Positions 1 through 7,590 of a stretch of 16,021 nucleotides of DNA are shown here, one piece after another; position 1 is the first letter of the stretch; the number at the start of each line of letters is the position of its first letter. This DNA comes from Alphaproteobacteria bacterium UBA6038 (GTDB taxonomy: Bacteria > Pseudomonadota > Alphaproteobacteria > Micropepsales > Micropepsaceae). The notes below the pieces were generated by a model. The model did not search any database and was not told the origin of the DNA. It saw nothing but the letters and a program-made list of their open reading frames with translations. Both the position numbers and the translations under genes were made by a program. The stretch lies in contig DIZC01000039.1 in assembly GCA_002429315.1 (NCBI GenBank), positions 13,556 through 29,576 of the forward strand, in the 5' to 3' direction.

Positions 1-4
1 GCCA

Positions 5-26
5 CCTCCCCCGCACGCGGGGGAGG
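5..26. terminator. GC-rich hairpin downstream of the tesA-like gene
   Basis: A 9-bp perfect inverted repeat (5-13 CCTCCCCCG with 18-26 CGGGGGAGG) leaves a 4-base loop, CACG. It lies 26 bases beyond the stop codon of the minus-strand esterase, where a terminator would be expected. Neither strand has a T-run after the stem, so it is not a textbook intrinsic terminator. It could equally be a copy of a dispersed palindromic element. Confidence 0.4.
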
Positions 27-52
27 ATAAGCCTGCGTTCGTAGGTTGCTGC

Positions 53-706
53 TCACGTGTGCGTCTTCTGAATCTGCGCCACCAGCTTCATCACGCTGGG
101 CAGGATGCGATCGACGATGATTTTCGCGCCGGCGGCATTCGGATGCATGCCGTCGGGCTGATTGAGTTTCGGATTCAGTGCAACGCCGTCGAGGAGGAAC
201 GGATACAGCAGCGCGCCATATTGCGCGGCGAGCATCGGATACATCGCATCGAATGCGCGCGCGTATTCCGGCCCCAGATTGCGCGGCGCCATCATGCCGA
301 GCAGCAGCGTCGGGATGTGCTGGGCCTTGAGCTTGGCCAGGATGGCCGAAAGATTTTTCTCCGTCTGCGCCGGCGGAATGCCGCGCAGCGCATCGTTGGA
401 GCCGAGCTCCACGATTGCGGCATCGGGACGATCGGCCAGCGACCAGTCGAGCCGCGAAAGTCCGCTCGCCGACGTATCGCCCGACACTCCGGCGTTGATG
501 ACGCGCGCATCCACACCGGTGGCTTTCAGTTTCGCCTGCAGCACCGCCGGAATCTCCGTTCCCGGCGGAAGGCCGTAACCTTGCGTGAGACTGGTTCCCA
601 GCATCAGGATCTTGAGCGGCGCGGCCGCTGAGGCGCCGAAGCCGAGCCCGAAGGCTGTGAGCATGAGAACGACCGGAGCCAGGCGCTTGAATCGGAGCGG
701 CGTCAT
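53..706 (-). CDS. tesA: Secreted SGNH-family arylesterase / lysophospholipase, TesA-like
   Basis: A 217-residue SGNH hydrolase that should cleave acyl esters or thioesters in the periplasm. Residues 1-28 form a signal peptide: a basic start, a hydrophobic stretch over 10-25 and an ASA cleavage site. The family blocks are in order. Block I is GTSLTQG with the nucleophile Ser39, block II is NAGVSGDTS with Gly73, block III is GSND with Asn104, and block V is DGMH with Asp185 and His188. Block I has Thr38 where the GDSL consensus has Asp; the catalytic residues themselves are intact. The gene diverges from an ABC ATPase/FtsX permease pair, which is the E. coli tesA-ybbA-ybbP order. Only 56 bases separate the two start codons, so the promoters must share that gap. 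A weak AGGCGA lies 6 bases before the ATG. The family call is firm; the exact substrate is not known. Confidence 0.93.
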   Translation of the reverse strand: MTPLRFKRLAPVVLMLTAFGLGFGASAAAPLKILMLGTSLTQGYGLPPGTEIPAVLQAKLKATGVDARVINAGVSGDTSASGLSRLDWSLADRPDAAIVELGSNDALRGIPPAQTEKNLSAILAKLKAQHIPTLLLGMMAPRNLGPEYARAFDAMYPMLAAQYGALLYPFLLDGVALNPKLNQPDGMHPNAAGAKIIVDRILPSVMKLVAQIQKTHT

Positions 707-762
707 GCCATATCGCCTAACATGCGGCTCGCTTCTGCGCGAGCTTCCGCCGTGAGCGCTTC

Positions 763-1458
763 ATGCACGCCCCGCTGCCTGCCATCGTTCTGGAAGACGT
801 GCGGCTCACGCTCGCCAGCGCCGCCGGCCCGGTCAACATTCTTGCTGGAATTTCTGTCACCGTCGAAGCGGGCGAGGCGGTGGCGCTGATCGGCCCCTCC
901 GGTTCCGGCAAATCGTCCCTCCTGATGGTGGCCGCAGGACTCGAGGCGCCGACCTCCGGACGCGCCATCATCGCCGGCACCGACATTACGCCGCTCGGCG
1001 AGGATGCGCTGGCGCGCTTCCGCCGAAGCAACATCGGCATCGTGTTTCAATCCTTCCACCTCATTCCCACCATGACCGCGCTGGAGAATGTCGCAGTGCC
1101 ACTCGAGTTTTCGGGCTCGCGCGACGCGTTCCGTCGCGCCAGGACCGAACTCGAAGCCGTGGGGCTCGGCGGGAGACTCGATCACTATCCCGGGCAGCTG
1201 TCCGGCGGCGAGCAGCAGCGGGTGGCGCTCGCGCGCGCCACCGCAACAAGGCCAAAGGTGCTGTTCGCCGACGAGCCGACCGGCAACCTCGATACGCAAA
1301 CCGGTGCGGAGGTGGCCGAACTCCTGTTCGCGCAACAGGCACGCACGCAGACAACCCTGTTCCTGGTCACTCATGAAGATGTGCTGGCGCGGCGCTGCCA
1401 CCGCATCCTGAGGCTCAAGGACGGCCTCATTGTGGCGGACGAGCGCGTGACGGCATGA
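763..1458 (+). CDS. ybbA: ABC transporter ATP-binding protein, YbbA/LolD type
   Basis: A 231-residue ATPase that should power the FtsX-type permease encoded immediately downstream. It has Walker A GPSGSGKS (44-51), Q-loop Gln96, the signature LSGGEQQR (146-153), Walker B ending in LFADEP with Asp170 and Glu171, a D-loop NLD (175-177) and switch His204. This is the MacB/LolD/YbbA subfamily, whose members usually drive mechanotransmission or lipoprotein/lipid handling rather than classic import. No other in-frame start codon exists between the upstream stop at 718-720 and ATG 763. The ribosome binding site is poor, with only GAG at 754-756. The stop overlaps the permease start by 4 bp (ATGA), so translation is coupled. 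Assignment to YbbA rather than LolD rests on the tesA neighbour and the large single permease. Confidence 0.93.
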   Translation: MHAPLPAIVLEDVRLTLASAAGPVNILAGISVTVEAGEAVALIGPSGSGKSSLLMVAAGLEAPTSGRAIIAGTDITPLGEDALARFRRSNIGIVFQSFHLIPTMTALENVAVPLEFSGSRDAFRRARTELEAVGLGGRLDHYPGQLSGGEQQRVALARATATRPKVLFADEPTGNLDTQTGAEVAELLFAQQARTQTTLFLVTHEDVLARRCHRILRLKDGLIVADERVTA

Positions 1459-3986
1459 GCCGCCTTGTGCTGGCAGCGAGGCTTGCGCGTCGCGAACTGC
1501 GCAGCGGGCTCTCAGGCTTTCGAATCTTCTTCGCCTGTCTGGTGCTGGGGGTCGCCGCAATTGCCGGCGTGGGCTCGCTGGCCGACGCGCTGCTCGCCGG
1601 GCTGGCCGTTGAGGGCCGCGCGCTGCTCGGCGGCGATGTCTCGGTCAATTTGGTGCATCGCGCCGCGACATCGGCAGAGCGCACGTTCCTCGCCCATTAT
1701 GGCCGCGTTTCCGAAGCCGTTTCCATGCGCGCCATGGCGTACGCCCTGAAGAACGGCGCCGAAGGCGAACGCCAACTGATCGAACTGAAGGCGGCAGACA
1801 GCGCATATCCATTGTACGGCAGTGTTGGACTTGCGCCCGCGAAATCCATCAGTGAGGCCCTGGCCTGCCATGGCGGCGTTTGTGGCGCGGTGGCGGAGCA
1901 GACGTTGCTCGACCGGCTGCATTTGTCCATGGGCGGAGAAATGCGCATCGGCAGCCAGAATTTCCGCGTGGCGGCGGTGCTGCAAAGCGAGCCCGACCGC
2001 GTCTCCGGCGGCTTCAGTCTCGGGCCGCACGTGCTGGTTTCCACCGACGCGCTGAAGCGGACCGGCCTCGTCGTTCTCGGCAGCCTCATCGAATACCGCT
2101 ATCGGGTTGCGATGCCCGCCGGGCCATCGCTCGCGGATTTCCGAACCGCGGCAAAGCAGGCCTTTTCGGATGCCGGGTGGGAAATTCGCGACCGCAACGA
2201 TGCGGCGCCAGGCCTGCGCCGCTTCGTCGAACAGGTCACCATGTTCCTGACGTTGGTTGGATTGACGGCGCTCGCCGTGGGTGGCGTTGGCGCGGGTCAG
2301 GCGGTGAGCGCGTTTGTCGATCGTAAACGCGCGGAGATTGCCACGCTCAAATCGCTCGGCGCGGACGGCACTTTGATTTTCCTGACGTTCTTTCTTCAGG
2401 TGATGGCGATTGCCGCGCTCGCAGTGTTCGCCGGACTTGCGCTCGGAGCGGCGCTGCCGTTCGCGGTTCAGGGCGCGTACGGCGCCGAAATCCCCGCGCC
2501 CGCGCGCTACGGCGTCTATCCCGGGCCATTGCTGCTTGCCGCCGCATTCGGACTGTTTTCTGCGGTTGCCTTTGCCGTGCCCCCGCTGGCGCGCGCACGA
2601 GAAATCGCACCGGCCAGCCTGTTTCGCGATATCGTTGCACCTGTGAAGCGACGCGGGCGCCTTCCCTATCTGGCAGTGGCGGCTGCGGCAGCGGCGCTCG
2701 TGATGATCCTGGCGCTGGCGGTTTCCCCCTCGCCGATCTTCGCTGGGTGGTTTCTCGCCAGCATTGCCGGCGGGTTGGCGGTGCTGTGGTTGCTGGCGCA
2801 TGGCTTCCGGCTCCTGCTTCAGCGGCTTCCGCGGCCGCGGCGGCCCATCTTGCGGCTGGCGCTCGCCAATCTGACCCGGCCCGGCGCGGCCACCGCCGGG
2901 GTGATCGTCGCCCTGGGATTGGGGCTGACGCTGCTGGCCGCGGTTGCGCTTCTCGATCGCACCATCGCGGCGCAGGTGAAGGACAGCCTGCCCGCCGCGG
3001 CGCCGACCTTCTATTTCGTGGACATCCAACCCGGCGAAACGGCCGCGTTCGACGAAACGATTGCGCGTTTCCATTCAGCGCAGGACTACCGGCGGACCCC
3101 GATGATCCGTGGACGGATCACGGCCCTAAACGGCGTGCCGGCTGCCAGGGCGAACGTCGCAACAAGCGCCCGCTGGGCGCTGAACGGCGACCGCGGAATC
3201 ACCTACGCGGCCGAGCTTCCGAAAGGCACGGACATCACCGAAGGAAAGTGGTGGGCGGCGAACTACCGTGGCCCGACTCTTATCTCGTTCGACGCGGAGC
3301 TCGCGCAGGGCATGCAGCTGAAGCTGGGCGACCGGATGACCTTGAACGTGCTGGGTCGCGATATCGAAGGCAGGATCGCAAACTTTCGGGACGTGGATTT
3401 CTCCAACGGCCGCCAGAATTTCGTTCTGATTTTGTCGCCGGGACTCATCGACAAGGCGCCGCACACCTTTCTCGCCACCGTCCGCGTGCCGCCGCAGGAT
3501 GAGGAGCCGATGTACCGGGCCGTCACCGATCGGTTTCCCAATGTCTCGACGGTGCGGGTGAAGGAAGCCATCGCGCAGGTGAACGGACTGTTGCAGCAAC
3601 TGAGTGACGGCGTGCGCGGCGCCAGCCTGGTCACCATCCTCGCCGGCTTGCTGGTGCTCATGGGCGCCATCGCCGCCGGCCAGCGGGCGCGGATCTACGA
3701 CTCGACCGTGCTCAAGGTGCTGGGCGCCACCCGCGCCCGGATCGTGAGCGTCTATGTCGTGGAGTATGGACTGATCGGCATCCTCACCGGCGTGCTGGCG
3801 CTGGGAGCCGGAACATTGGGCGCCTACCTCGTCGCGCGCGAGGTGTTTCATGTGCCGTTCGCCTTCGATCTCGGTGCTGCAATGCTAACCGTGCTCGGCG
3901 GCGGCGCCGTCACCCTTCTGTTCGGCCTGGGCGCGGCGTGGACGGCCCTCTCCACCCGCCCGGCAGATCATCTGCGCAATCCGTAA
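1455..3986 (+). CDS. ybbP: FtsX-family ABC permease, YbbP-like
   Basis: An 843-residue inner-membrane permease, close to the roughly 800 residues of E. coli YbbP. I read about ten membrane segments: near 22-44, 258-285, 306-338, 357-381, 403-433, 434-455, 480-505, 725-743, 766-794 and 808-832. Two FtsX-like bundles (about 255-385 and 720-835) flank two large extracytoplasmic regions (about 45-255 and 506-720). Both bundles have the characteristic cytoplasmic turn with a KSLGA or KVLGA motif, which contacts the ATPase. It starts inside the ATPase stop codon. The complex is often annotated as a putative lysophospholipase L1 biosynthesis transporter because of its linkage to tesA. That label reflects context and has no demonstrated substrate behind it. 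The second half is not degraded and no frameshift is seen. Confidence 0.93.
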   Translation: MSRLVLAARLARRELRSGLSGFRIFFACLVLGVAAIAGVGSLADALLAGLAVEGRALLGGDVSVNLVHRAATSAERTFLAHYGRVSEAVSMRAMAYALKNGAEGERQLIELKAADSAYPLYGSVGLAPAKSISEALACHGGVCGAVAEQTLLDRLHLSMGGEMRIGSQNFRVAAVLQSEPDRVSGGFSLGPHVLVSTDALKRTGLVVLGSLIEYRYRVAMPAGPSLADFRTAAKQAFSDAGWEIRDRNDAAPGLRRFVEQVTMFLTLVGLTALAVGGVGAGQAVSAFVDRKRAEIATLKSLGADGTLIFLTFFLQVMAIAALAVFAGLALGAALPFAVQGAYGAEIPAPARYGVYPGPLLLAAAFGLFSAVAFAVPPLARAREIAPASLFRDIVAPVKRRGRLPYLAVAAAAAALVMILALAVSPSPIFAGWFLASIAGGLAVLWLLAHGFRLLLQRLPRPRRPILRLALANLTRPGAATAGVIVALGLGLTLLAAVALLDRTIAAQVKDSLPAAAPTFYFVDIQPGETAAFDETIARFHSAQDYRRTPMIRGRITALNGVPAARANVATSARWALNGDRGITYAAELPKGTDITEGKWWAANYRGPTLISFDAELAQGMQLKLGDRMTLNVLGRDIEGRIANFRDVDFSNGRQNFVLILSPGLIDKAPHTFLATVRVPPQDEEPMYRAVTDRFPNVSTVRVKEAIAQVNGLLQQLSDGVRGASLVTILAGLLVLMGAIAAGQRARIYDSTVLKVLGATRARIVSVYVVEYGLIGILTGVLALGAGTLGAYLVAREVFHVPFAFDLGAAMLTVLGGGAVTLLFGLGAAWTALSTRPADHLRNP

Positions 3987-4086
3987 TCGGTCCAGTCCGA
4001 GCCTGGCCGGGATATTGCGCAATCAATCGCAGAACCTCATTCTGCCCGGCAGCTTGAGCGCAACAAGCTCCGCGGTTGGGGGGAAC

Positions 4087-5301
4087 ATGAAATCGATCAT
4101 CACAGTCAGCAAAGCGCCGTTGGCCCTGCTCTTCACCCTGCCCGTTTTCGTTCCGGTCGCCGCTCATGCCGCCAAGGAGCGCGTGCTCTACAGCTTCAAC
4201 GGTGCCGGCAATGGCGGCTTTGTGGAAGCCGAGTTGATCATGGACGCCCAAGGCAACCTCTACGGCACAGCCGAAGAGGGTGGCAGCACGGGGTGCGGCG
4301 GAGGCGGCTGCGGCACGGTGTTCAAGGTCACGCCGGACGGACAGGAAACGACTCTCCACATCTTCAGCGGCGACGATGGCGCGTTTCCCATCGCCGAACT
4401 GATCGCCGATTCTGCGGGCAATCTTTACGGCACCACTTACAATGGCGGGGCGCACGTCGCCGGCACGATCTTCAAGGTGACGCCGGCGGGCAGGATGAGA
4501 GTGATTTACAGCTTTACCGGCAAGAGCGACGGTTCCAATCCATTTTCGGGCCTGATTGCCGATGAAGCCGGAAATTTCTACGGCACGACAACCAGCGGCG
4601 GGGCTTACCGCAAGGGCACCGTGTTCAAGATCACGCCCCGCGGCAAGGAGAGGGTGCTCTATTCCTTTGCCGGTGGGACCGATGGCGTCTATCCGATCGG
4701 AACGCTGCTGCGCGATTCCGCCGGCAATTTTTACGGCACGGCCACCATTGGCGGGGCCGATTGCGATGGTACCGGTTTCGGCTGCGGCATCGTGTTCAAG
4801 CTGACGCCCGGAGGCCAGGAAACCGTGCTTTACAGATTCCAAGGCGGAGATCATGGCGCCAATCCCGGGGCCGGACTCGTCATGGACCAAACAGGAGCGC
4901 TCTATGGCACCACCAACAACGGCGGCGTGGTCTGCGACGACAGTGGCGCGACATGCGGCACCGTCTACAAGCTCGATGCAAACGGCAATGAGACGGGGCT
5001 GCACACCTTCACCGGCGGCAGCGACGGCGCCTATCCCAAGTCCCGGCTTCTGATGGATGCGGCTGGCAATCTCTTCGGCACGACAGCGGGAGGCGGCGCA
5101 GCCGGGGGCGAATGCGGCTGCGGTATCGTGTTCAAGATGAGCAGGCACGGGGCAGAAAAGATCCTGCACACTTTCAGCCAAAGCGATGGCCATGGCCCCT
5201 TTGCCGGACTGATCCCCGATGCAGCCGGCAATTTTTACGGCACCACTGATGTTGGCGGTCAGTACGCCTACGGTACCATCTTCAAGATCCGGAACAGGTA
5301 A
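4087..5301 (+). CDS. Secreted GloVer-type tandem-repeat protein, probable seven-bladed beta-propeller
   Basis: A 404-residue exported protein. ATG 4087 is chosen over the open frame from 4015 because it directly begins a signal peptide (MKSIIT, hydrophobic core, AHA cleavage after residue 28) and follows a G-rich GGGGGGA at 4078-4084. From about residue 50 it consists of seven repeats of 50-58 residues. Each has an AGN(L/F)YGTT turn, a glycine-rich loop, G(T/I)(V/I)FK(V/I)TP and a (L/I)(Y/H)(S/T)F-x-G-x-DG turn. The seventh repeat stops after GTIFKI, and the missing final strand is supplied by ERVLYSF at residues 31-37, which suggests circular closure. Four repeats carry a cysteine pair in the same loop; repeats 2, 3 and 7 carry none. 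This matches proteins annotated as choice-of-anchor tandem repeat GloVer-containing. I see no C-terminal anchor and no catalytic residues. Function is unknown; binding at the cell surface is an inference. Confidence 0.85.
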   Translation: MKSIITVSKAPLALLFTLPVFVPVAAHAAKERVLYSFNGAGNGGFVEAELIMDAQGNLYGTAEEGGSTGCGGGGCGTVFKVTPDGQETTLHIFSGDDGAFPIAELIADSAGNLYGTTYNGGAHVAGTIFKVTPAGRMRVIYSFTGKSDGSNPFSGLIADEAGNFYGTTTSGGAYRKGTVFKITPRGKERVLYSFAGGTDGVYPIGTLLRDSAGNFYGTATIGGADCDGTGFGCGIVFKLTPGGQETVLYRFQGGDHGANPGAGLVMDQTGALYGTTNNGGVVCDDSGATCGTVYKLDANGNETGLHTFTGGSDGAYPKSRLLMDAAGNLFGTTAGGGAAGGECGCGIVFKMSRHGAEKILHTFSQSDGHGPFAGLIPDAAGNFYGTTDVGGQYAYGTIFKIRNR

Positions 5302-5429
5302 TTACTCGGGAACTCGTCCACCAATCCTGCAGCCACGGTGACCGCATCGGTCGATCCAAGCTGTGCATCGTTAACCGGCGCGATCACGAAATCAGCCAAG
5401 TGCCTGAACCTCCTGGACGAAACACCGCC

Positions 5430-5458
5430 TTGATCCTGTCACGGACAACCCCGATATT
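5430..5458 (+). promoter_or_regulatory. Possible sigma-70-type promoter of the Bax inhibitor-1 gene
   Basis: TTGATC (5430-5435) and GATATT (5453-5458) are separated by 17 bases and match the -35 and -10 consensus at four of six positions each. Transcription would start about 35-40 bases before the ATG. This comes from motif reading only. Confidence 0.35.
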
Positions 5459-5485
5459 AGACCCGAATCCGGCGCAAGGCCGGCC

Positions 5486-5492
5486 AAAGGAG
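5486..5492 (+). promoter_or_regulatory. Ribosome binding site of the Bax inhibitor-1 gene
   Basis: AAAGGAG is placed 10 bases before ATG 5503. It is one of the strongest Shine-Dalgarno matches in the window and fixes the start of this gene. Confidence 0.75.
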
Positions 5493-5502
5493 ATTCTGTC
5501 AG

Positions 5503-6288
5503 ATGGCTGACTACAACCCGCGCGCGGTTGCGAGCCCCACGGCCGTTGGCGTCTTCGACGCCGGGCTCAGGGCCTACATGCTGCGCGTGTACAACTACAT
5601 GCTGGCGGGGCTCGCGCTCACCGGCGTTGCCGCTTACGTGACGTTCGCCGCCGCGGTGACGACCGATCCCGCCAGTGCCGCGCATCTTTCCGATGGCCGC
5701 ATCCCTGCCCTCCATGGCGGTTTGATGCTGACCGGTTTCGGTGCGCTGCTCTTCGGTCCGCTGATGTGGGTGCTGTTGCTGGGCTCGCTGGGGCTGGTGA
5801 TGTTCCTGAGCTTCCGCATACAGAACATGAGCGTCACAGCCGCCCGCAGCAGTTTCCTGGTATATGCCGCTCTTGTGGGCGTGACCTTTGCGCCGTTGCT
5901 GGTGGTGTACACCGGCACCTCGGTCGCGCAGGTGTTCTTCATCACCGCCGCGACCTTCGGCGCCATGAGCCTGTGGGGCTACACGACGCAGCGCGATCTC
6001 ACCGGAATGGGATCGTTCCTGTTCATGGGGCTGATCGGCATCATCATTGCATCGCTGGTGGGCTTCTTCGTCCATTCGAGCGTGCTGCAGTGGGTGATTT
6101 CGGTGGCGGGCGTGATCATTTTCACCGGCCTGACTGCCTACGACACGCAAAAGATCAAAGAGATGTATGTCGCAGGCGACGACGGCGCTGTGATGGGCCG
6201 CAAGGCAATCTTCGGCGCGCTCAGCCTCTATCTAGATTTCATCAACCTGTTCCTGATGCTGCTGCGGCTGCTGGGCAGCCGCCGCTAA
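5503..6288 (+). CDS. Bax inhibitor-1 / YccA family membrane protein
   Basis: A 261-residue inner-membrane protein with seven predicted membrane helices, the usual number and length for the BI-1/YccA (TMBIM) family. Diagnostic features are the N-terminal FDAGLRAYMLRVYNYM segment before the first helix (about 18-33), the AYDTQKIKEMY motif after the sixth helix, and the closing SLYLDFINLFLMLLRLLG helix. Characterised relatives act as pH-sensitive calcium leak channels (Bacillus YetJ) or as modulators of FtsH proteolysis (E. coli YccA). Either role could apply here, and the sequence does not decide. It appears monocistronic, with its own promoter-like sequence and ribosome binding site upstream and a 12-bp hairpin just behind the stop. 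Confidence 0.93.
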   Translation: MADYNPRAVASPTAVGVFDAGLRAYMLRVYNYMLAGLALTGVAAYVTFAAAVTTDPASAAHLSDGRIPALHGGLMLTGFGALLFGPLMWVLLLGSLGLVMFLSFRIQNMSVTAARSSFLVYAALVGVTFAPLLVVYTGTSVAQVFFITAATFGAMSLWGYTTQRDLTGMGSFLFMGLIGIIIASLVGFFVHSSVLQWVISVAGVIIFTGLTAYDTQKIKEMYVAGDDGAVMGRKAIFGALSLYLDFINLFLMLLRLLGSRR

Positions 6289-6300
6289 CGGGCAGTGACA

Positions 6301-6336
6301 GAAATGGCCCCGGTGGAAAACACTCGGGGCCATTTC
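6301..6336 (+). terminator. Perfect 12-bp hairpin behind the Bax inhibitor-1 gene
   Basis: GAAATGGCCCCG (6301-6312) is the exact reverse complement of CGGGGCCATTTC (6325-6336). The loop is 12 bases and can itself form a short GTG/CAC extension. The GC-rich core flanked by an A-rich and a T-rich side is the usual shape of an intrinsic terminator, and it starts 12 bases after the stop codon. The T-run is short (TTTCCTTA). The hairpin ends 14 bases before the start of the next gene. Confidence 0.65.
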
Positions 6337-6350
6337 CTTATGAGCAGCAC

Positions 6351-6890
6351 GTGATCAGCGACAAGCTTGCCGTGGAGCTCGTGCCGCATCGCGCTGAATG
6401 GGCGGAGATGGCGCGCAGCGAATCGGTGCGGCTGAAGGAGGCGCTCGGCGATCTCCTTATCGCGGTCCATCACATCGGCTCGACCGCCATTCCCGGCATT
6501 ATGGCGAAGCCGATCATCGATCTCATTCCGGTGGTCACGGATATTGAGGCGCTCGACTCCGCCGCGCCGAAGCTCGAAGCGCTCGGCTATGAATACTGCG
6601 GCGAGTTCGGGATTGCCGGCCGGCGCTACTGCCGGCTGACTGACCCGGTGACCGGCCGGCGTACATTCCAGCTGCATTGCTATCGGCCGGACGCGGCGGA
6701 ATTTCCGCGCCACCTCGCCTTCCGGAACTACCTGTGCGCGCACCCGGCGCTGGCGAAGGAATACGAAGCCGAGAAGATTCGCGCCGCGAGGCTGCATCCC
6801 GACGACGTGATCGCTTACAACGGCGCCAAGAACGACTGGATCAAGCGCGCCGAGCGCGAGGCGCTGGCTTGGTGGCCGACTCGCGGCTGA
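6351..6890 (+). CDS. GrpB family protein (UPF0157, nucleotidyltransferase fold)
   Basis: A 179-residue GrpB-family protein, the usual size. It has the family N-terminus (ELVPHRAEW), the HIGSTAIPGI motif followed by KPIIDLIPV, which carries the GS and Asp of the nucleotidyltransferase fold, and the C-terminal FRNYLCAHP…YNGAKNDWI segment. The biochemical activity of this family is not established. GTG 6351 gives the full N-terminus. No ATG lies nearby in frame, and GTG 6372 or 6381 would also leave the core intact. No Shine-Dalgarno sequence is visible before any of them. The frame is open far upstream into the previous gene, but that part is out-of-frame BI-1 sequence. The stop codon (6888-6890) is immediately followed by the stop codon of the convergent methyltransferase. 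Confidence 0.85.
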   Translation: MISDKLAVELVPHRAEWAEMARSESVRLKEALGDLLIAVHHIGSTAIPGIMAKPIIDLIPVVTDIEALDSAAPKLEALGYEYCGEFGIAGRRYCRLTDPVTGRRTFQLHCYRPDAAEFPRHLAFRNYLCAHPALAKEYEAEKIRAARLHPDDVIAYNGAKNDWIKRAEREALAWWPTRG

Positions 6891-7547
6891 TCACCGCTTG
6901 CGCACCAGCATCACGCCGTCACCGAGCGTGGCAAGCGCCATGTCGACCCGCGCATCGTCGTGGATTTTCTCGTTCAGCGCCCGCAATACGGCCGTGTCGG
7001 AGTCCGTAAATTTGGGATCGGCGACATGCCCGCTCCACAGCATGTTGTCGAGCGCCACCAGGCCGCCCGGGCGCAGCAGTTTCAGCACGCGCTCATAGTA
7101 GCCGTCGTAGTTCGCCTTATCGGCATCGATGAACGCAAAATCGAACGGCGCCGCGTTGTCGGCAATCATCTCATCTAGAGTTTCGAGCGCCGGGCCGATA
7201 CGCAGATCGATCCTGGACGAGACGCCCGCCTGGACCCAGTACTCACGGGCGCGATCCGTATACTCGCGGCTGATATCGCAACAGACGAGGCGTCCATCGT
7301 CCGGCAGCGCCAACGCCACCGCGAGCGCGCTGTAGCCAGTGAACGTGCCGACTTCGAGATAGCGTACGGCCCTGATCAGTTGCGCCAAAAGCGCCATCAC
7401 CGCTCCCTGATCCGGCCCGATCTGCATCTGAAAATTCGGCAGCTTCGCGGTTTCCTCGCGGCACCGGCGCAGCGCGGGATGCTCGCGCGCGCCAACCCTA
7501 GCGACATAGGCGATCAGCTCTTCGGTAACAGGCATCATGCGGCTCAT
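6891..7547 (-). CDS. Class I SAM-dependent O-methyltransferase, caffeoyl-CoA OMT-like
   Basis: A 218-residue cytoplasmic enzyme that should transfer a methyl group from S-adenosylmethionine to a catechol-like or other hydroxyl, using a divalent metal. The SAM motif is LEVGTFTGYSALA (64-76), followed by the acidic Asp91 in CCDIS. The metal-binding set is visible: Asp141 in IDADK, and Asp167 and Asn168 in LDNMLW. This is the PF01596 family, common in bacteria, with varied and mostly unknown substrates. I chose ATG 7547 because AGGGA sits 8 bases upstream and because the extra ten residues of the ATG at 7577 have no ribosome binding site and do not resemble the family. The gene abuts grpB tail to tail and diverges from the SDR gene across a 239-base leader. 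Confidence 0.9.
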   Translation of the reverse strand: MSRMMPVTEELIAYVARVGAREHPALRRCREETAKLPNFQMQIGPDQGAVMALLAQLIRAVRYLEVGTFTGYSALAVALALPDDGRLVCCDISREYTDRAREYWVQAGVSSRIDLRIGPALETLDEMIADNAAPFDFAFIDADKANYDGYYERVLKLLRPGGLVALDNMLWSGHVADPKFTDSDTAVLRALNEKIHDDARVDMALATLGDGVMLVRKR

Positions 7548-7555
7548 CTGGAATT

Positions 7556-7560
7556 TCCCT
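7556..7560 (-). promoter_or_regulatory. Ribosome binding site deciding the methyltransferase start
   Basis: On the minus strand AGGGA is followed by 8 bases and then ATG at 7547-7545. It supports the internal start over the longer open frame beginning at 7577. Confidence 0.55.
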
Positions 7561-7590
7561 GTGGCTTGTGAGGACATCCTGCCACGAAAA

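Larger units (their letters stand above)
5302..5502. other. Intergenic region before the Bax inhibitor-1 gene
   Basis: There is no coding signal in these 201 bases. The last third holds a possible promoter and a strong ribosome binding site for the next gene. I see no terminator hairpin after the repeat-protein stop codon. Confidence 0.6.

Noticed and set aside
1512..3074. Long open frame (520 codons) on the minus strand inside the FtsX permease gene
   Set aside because: It is antisense to a gene with clear family motifs, its product is rich in Arg, Gln and His as expected from reversed GC-rich codons, and it has no recognisable domain.
4051..4069. AGCTTG/CAAGCT inverted repeat before the repeat-protein gene
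   Set aside because: Six base pairs with no extension and no position relative to a promoter that I can define; likely chance.
4234..5298. Tandem DNA repeats or a CRISPR-like array in the GloVer gene
   Set aside because: The periodicity is at the protein level (50-58 residues) with diverged DNA, inside one open reading frame with a signal peptide.
5766..6350. In-frame upstream extension of grpB through the Bax inhibitor-1 gene
   Set aside because: The extension is out-of-frame BI-1 sequence with no family similarity; GrpB proteins start near GTG 6351.
7548..7577. Ten-residue N-terminal extension of the methyltransferase from ATG 7577
   Set aside because: No Shine-Dalgarno precedes it, while AGGGA is well placed before ATG 7547.
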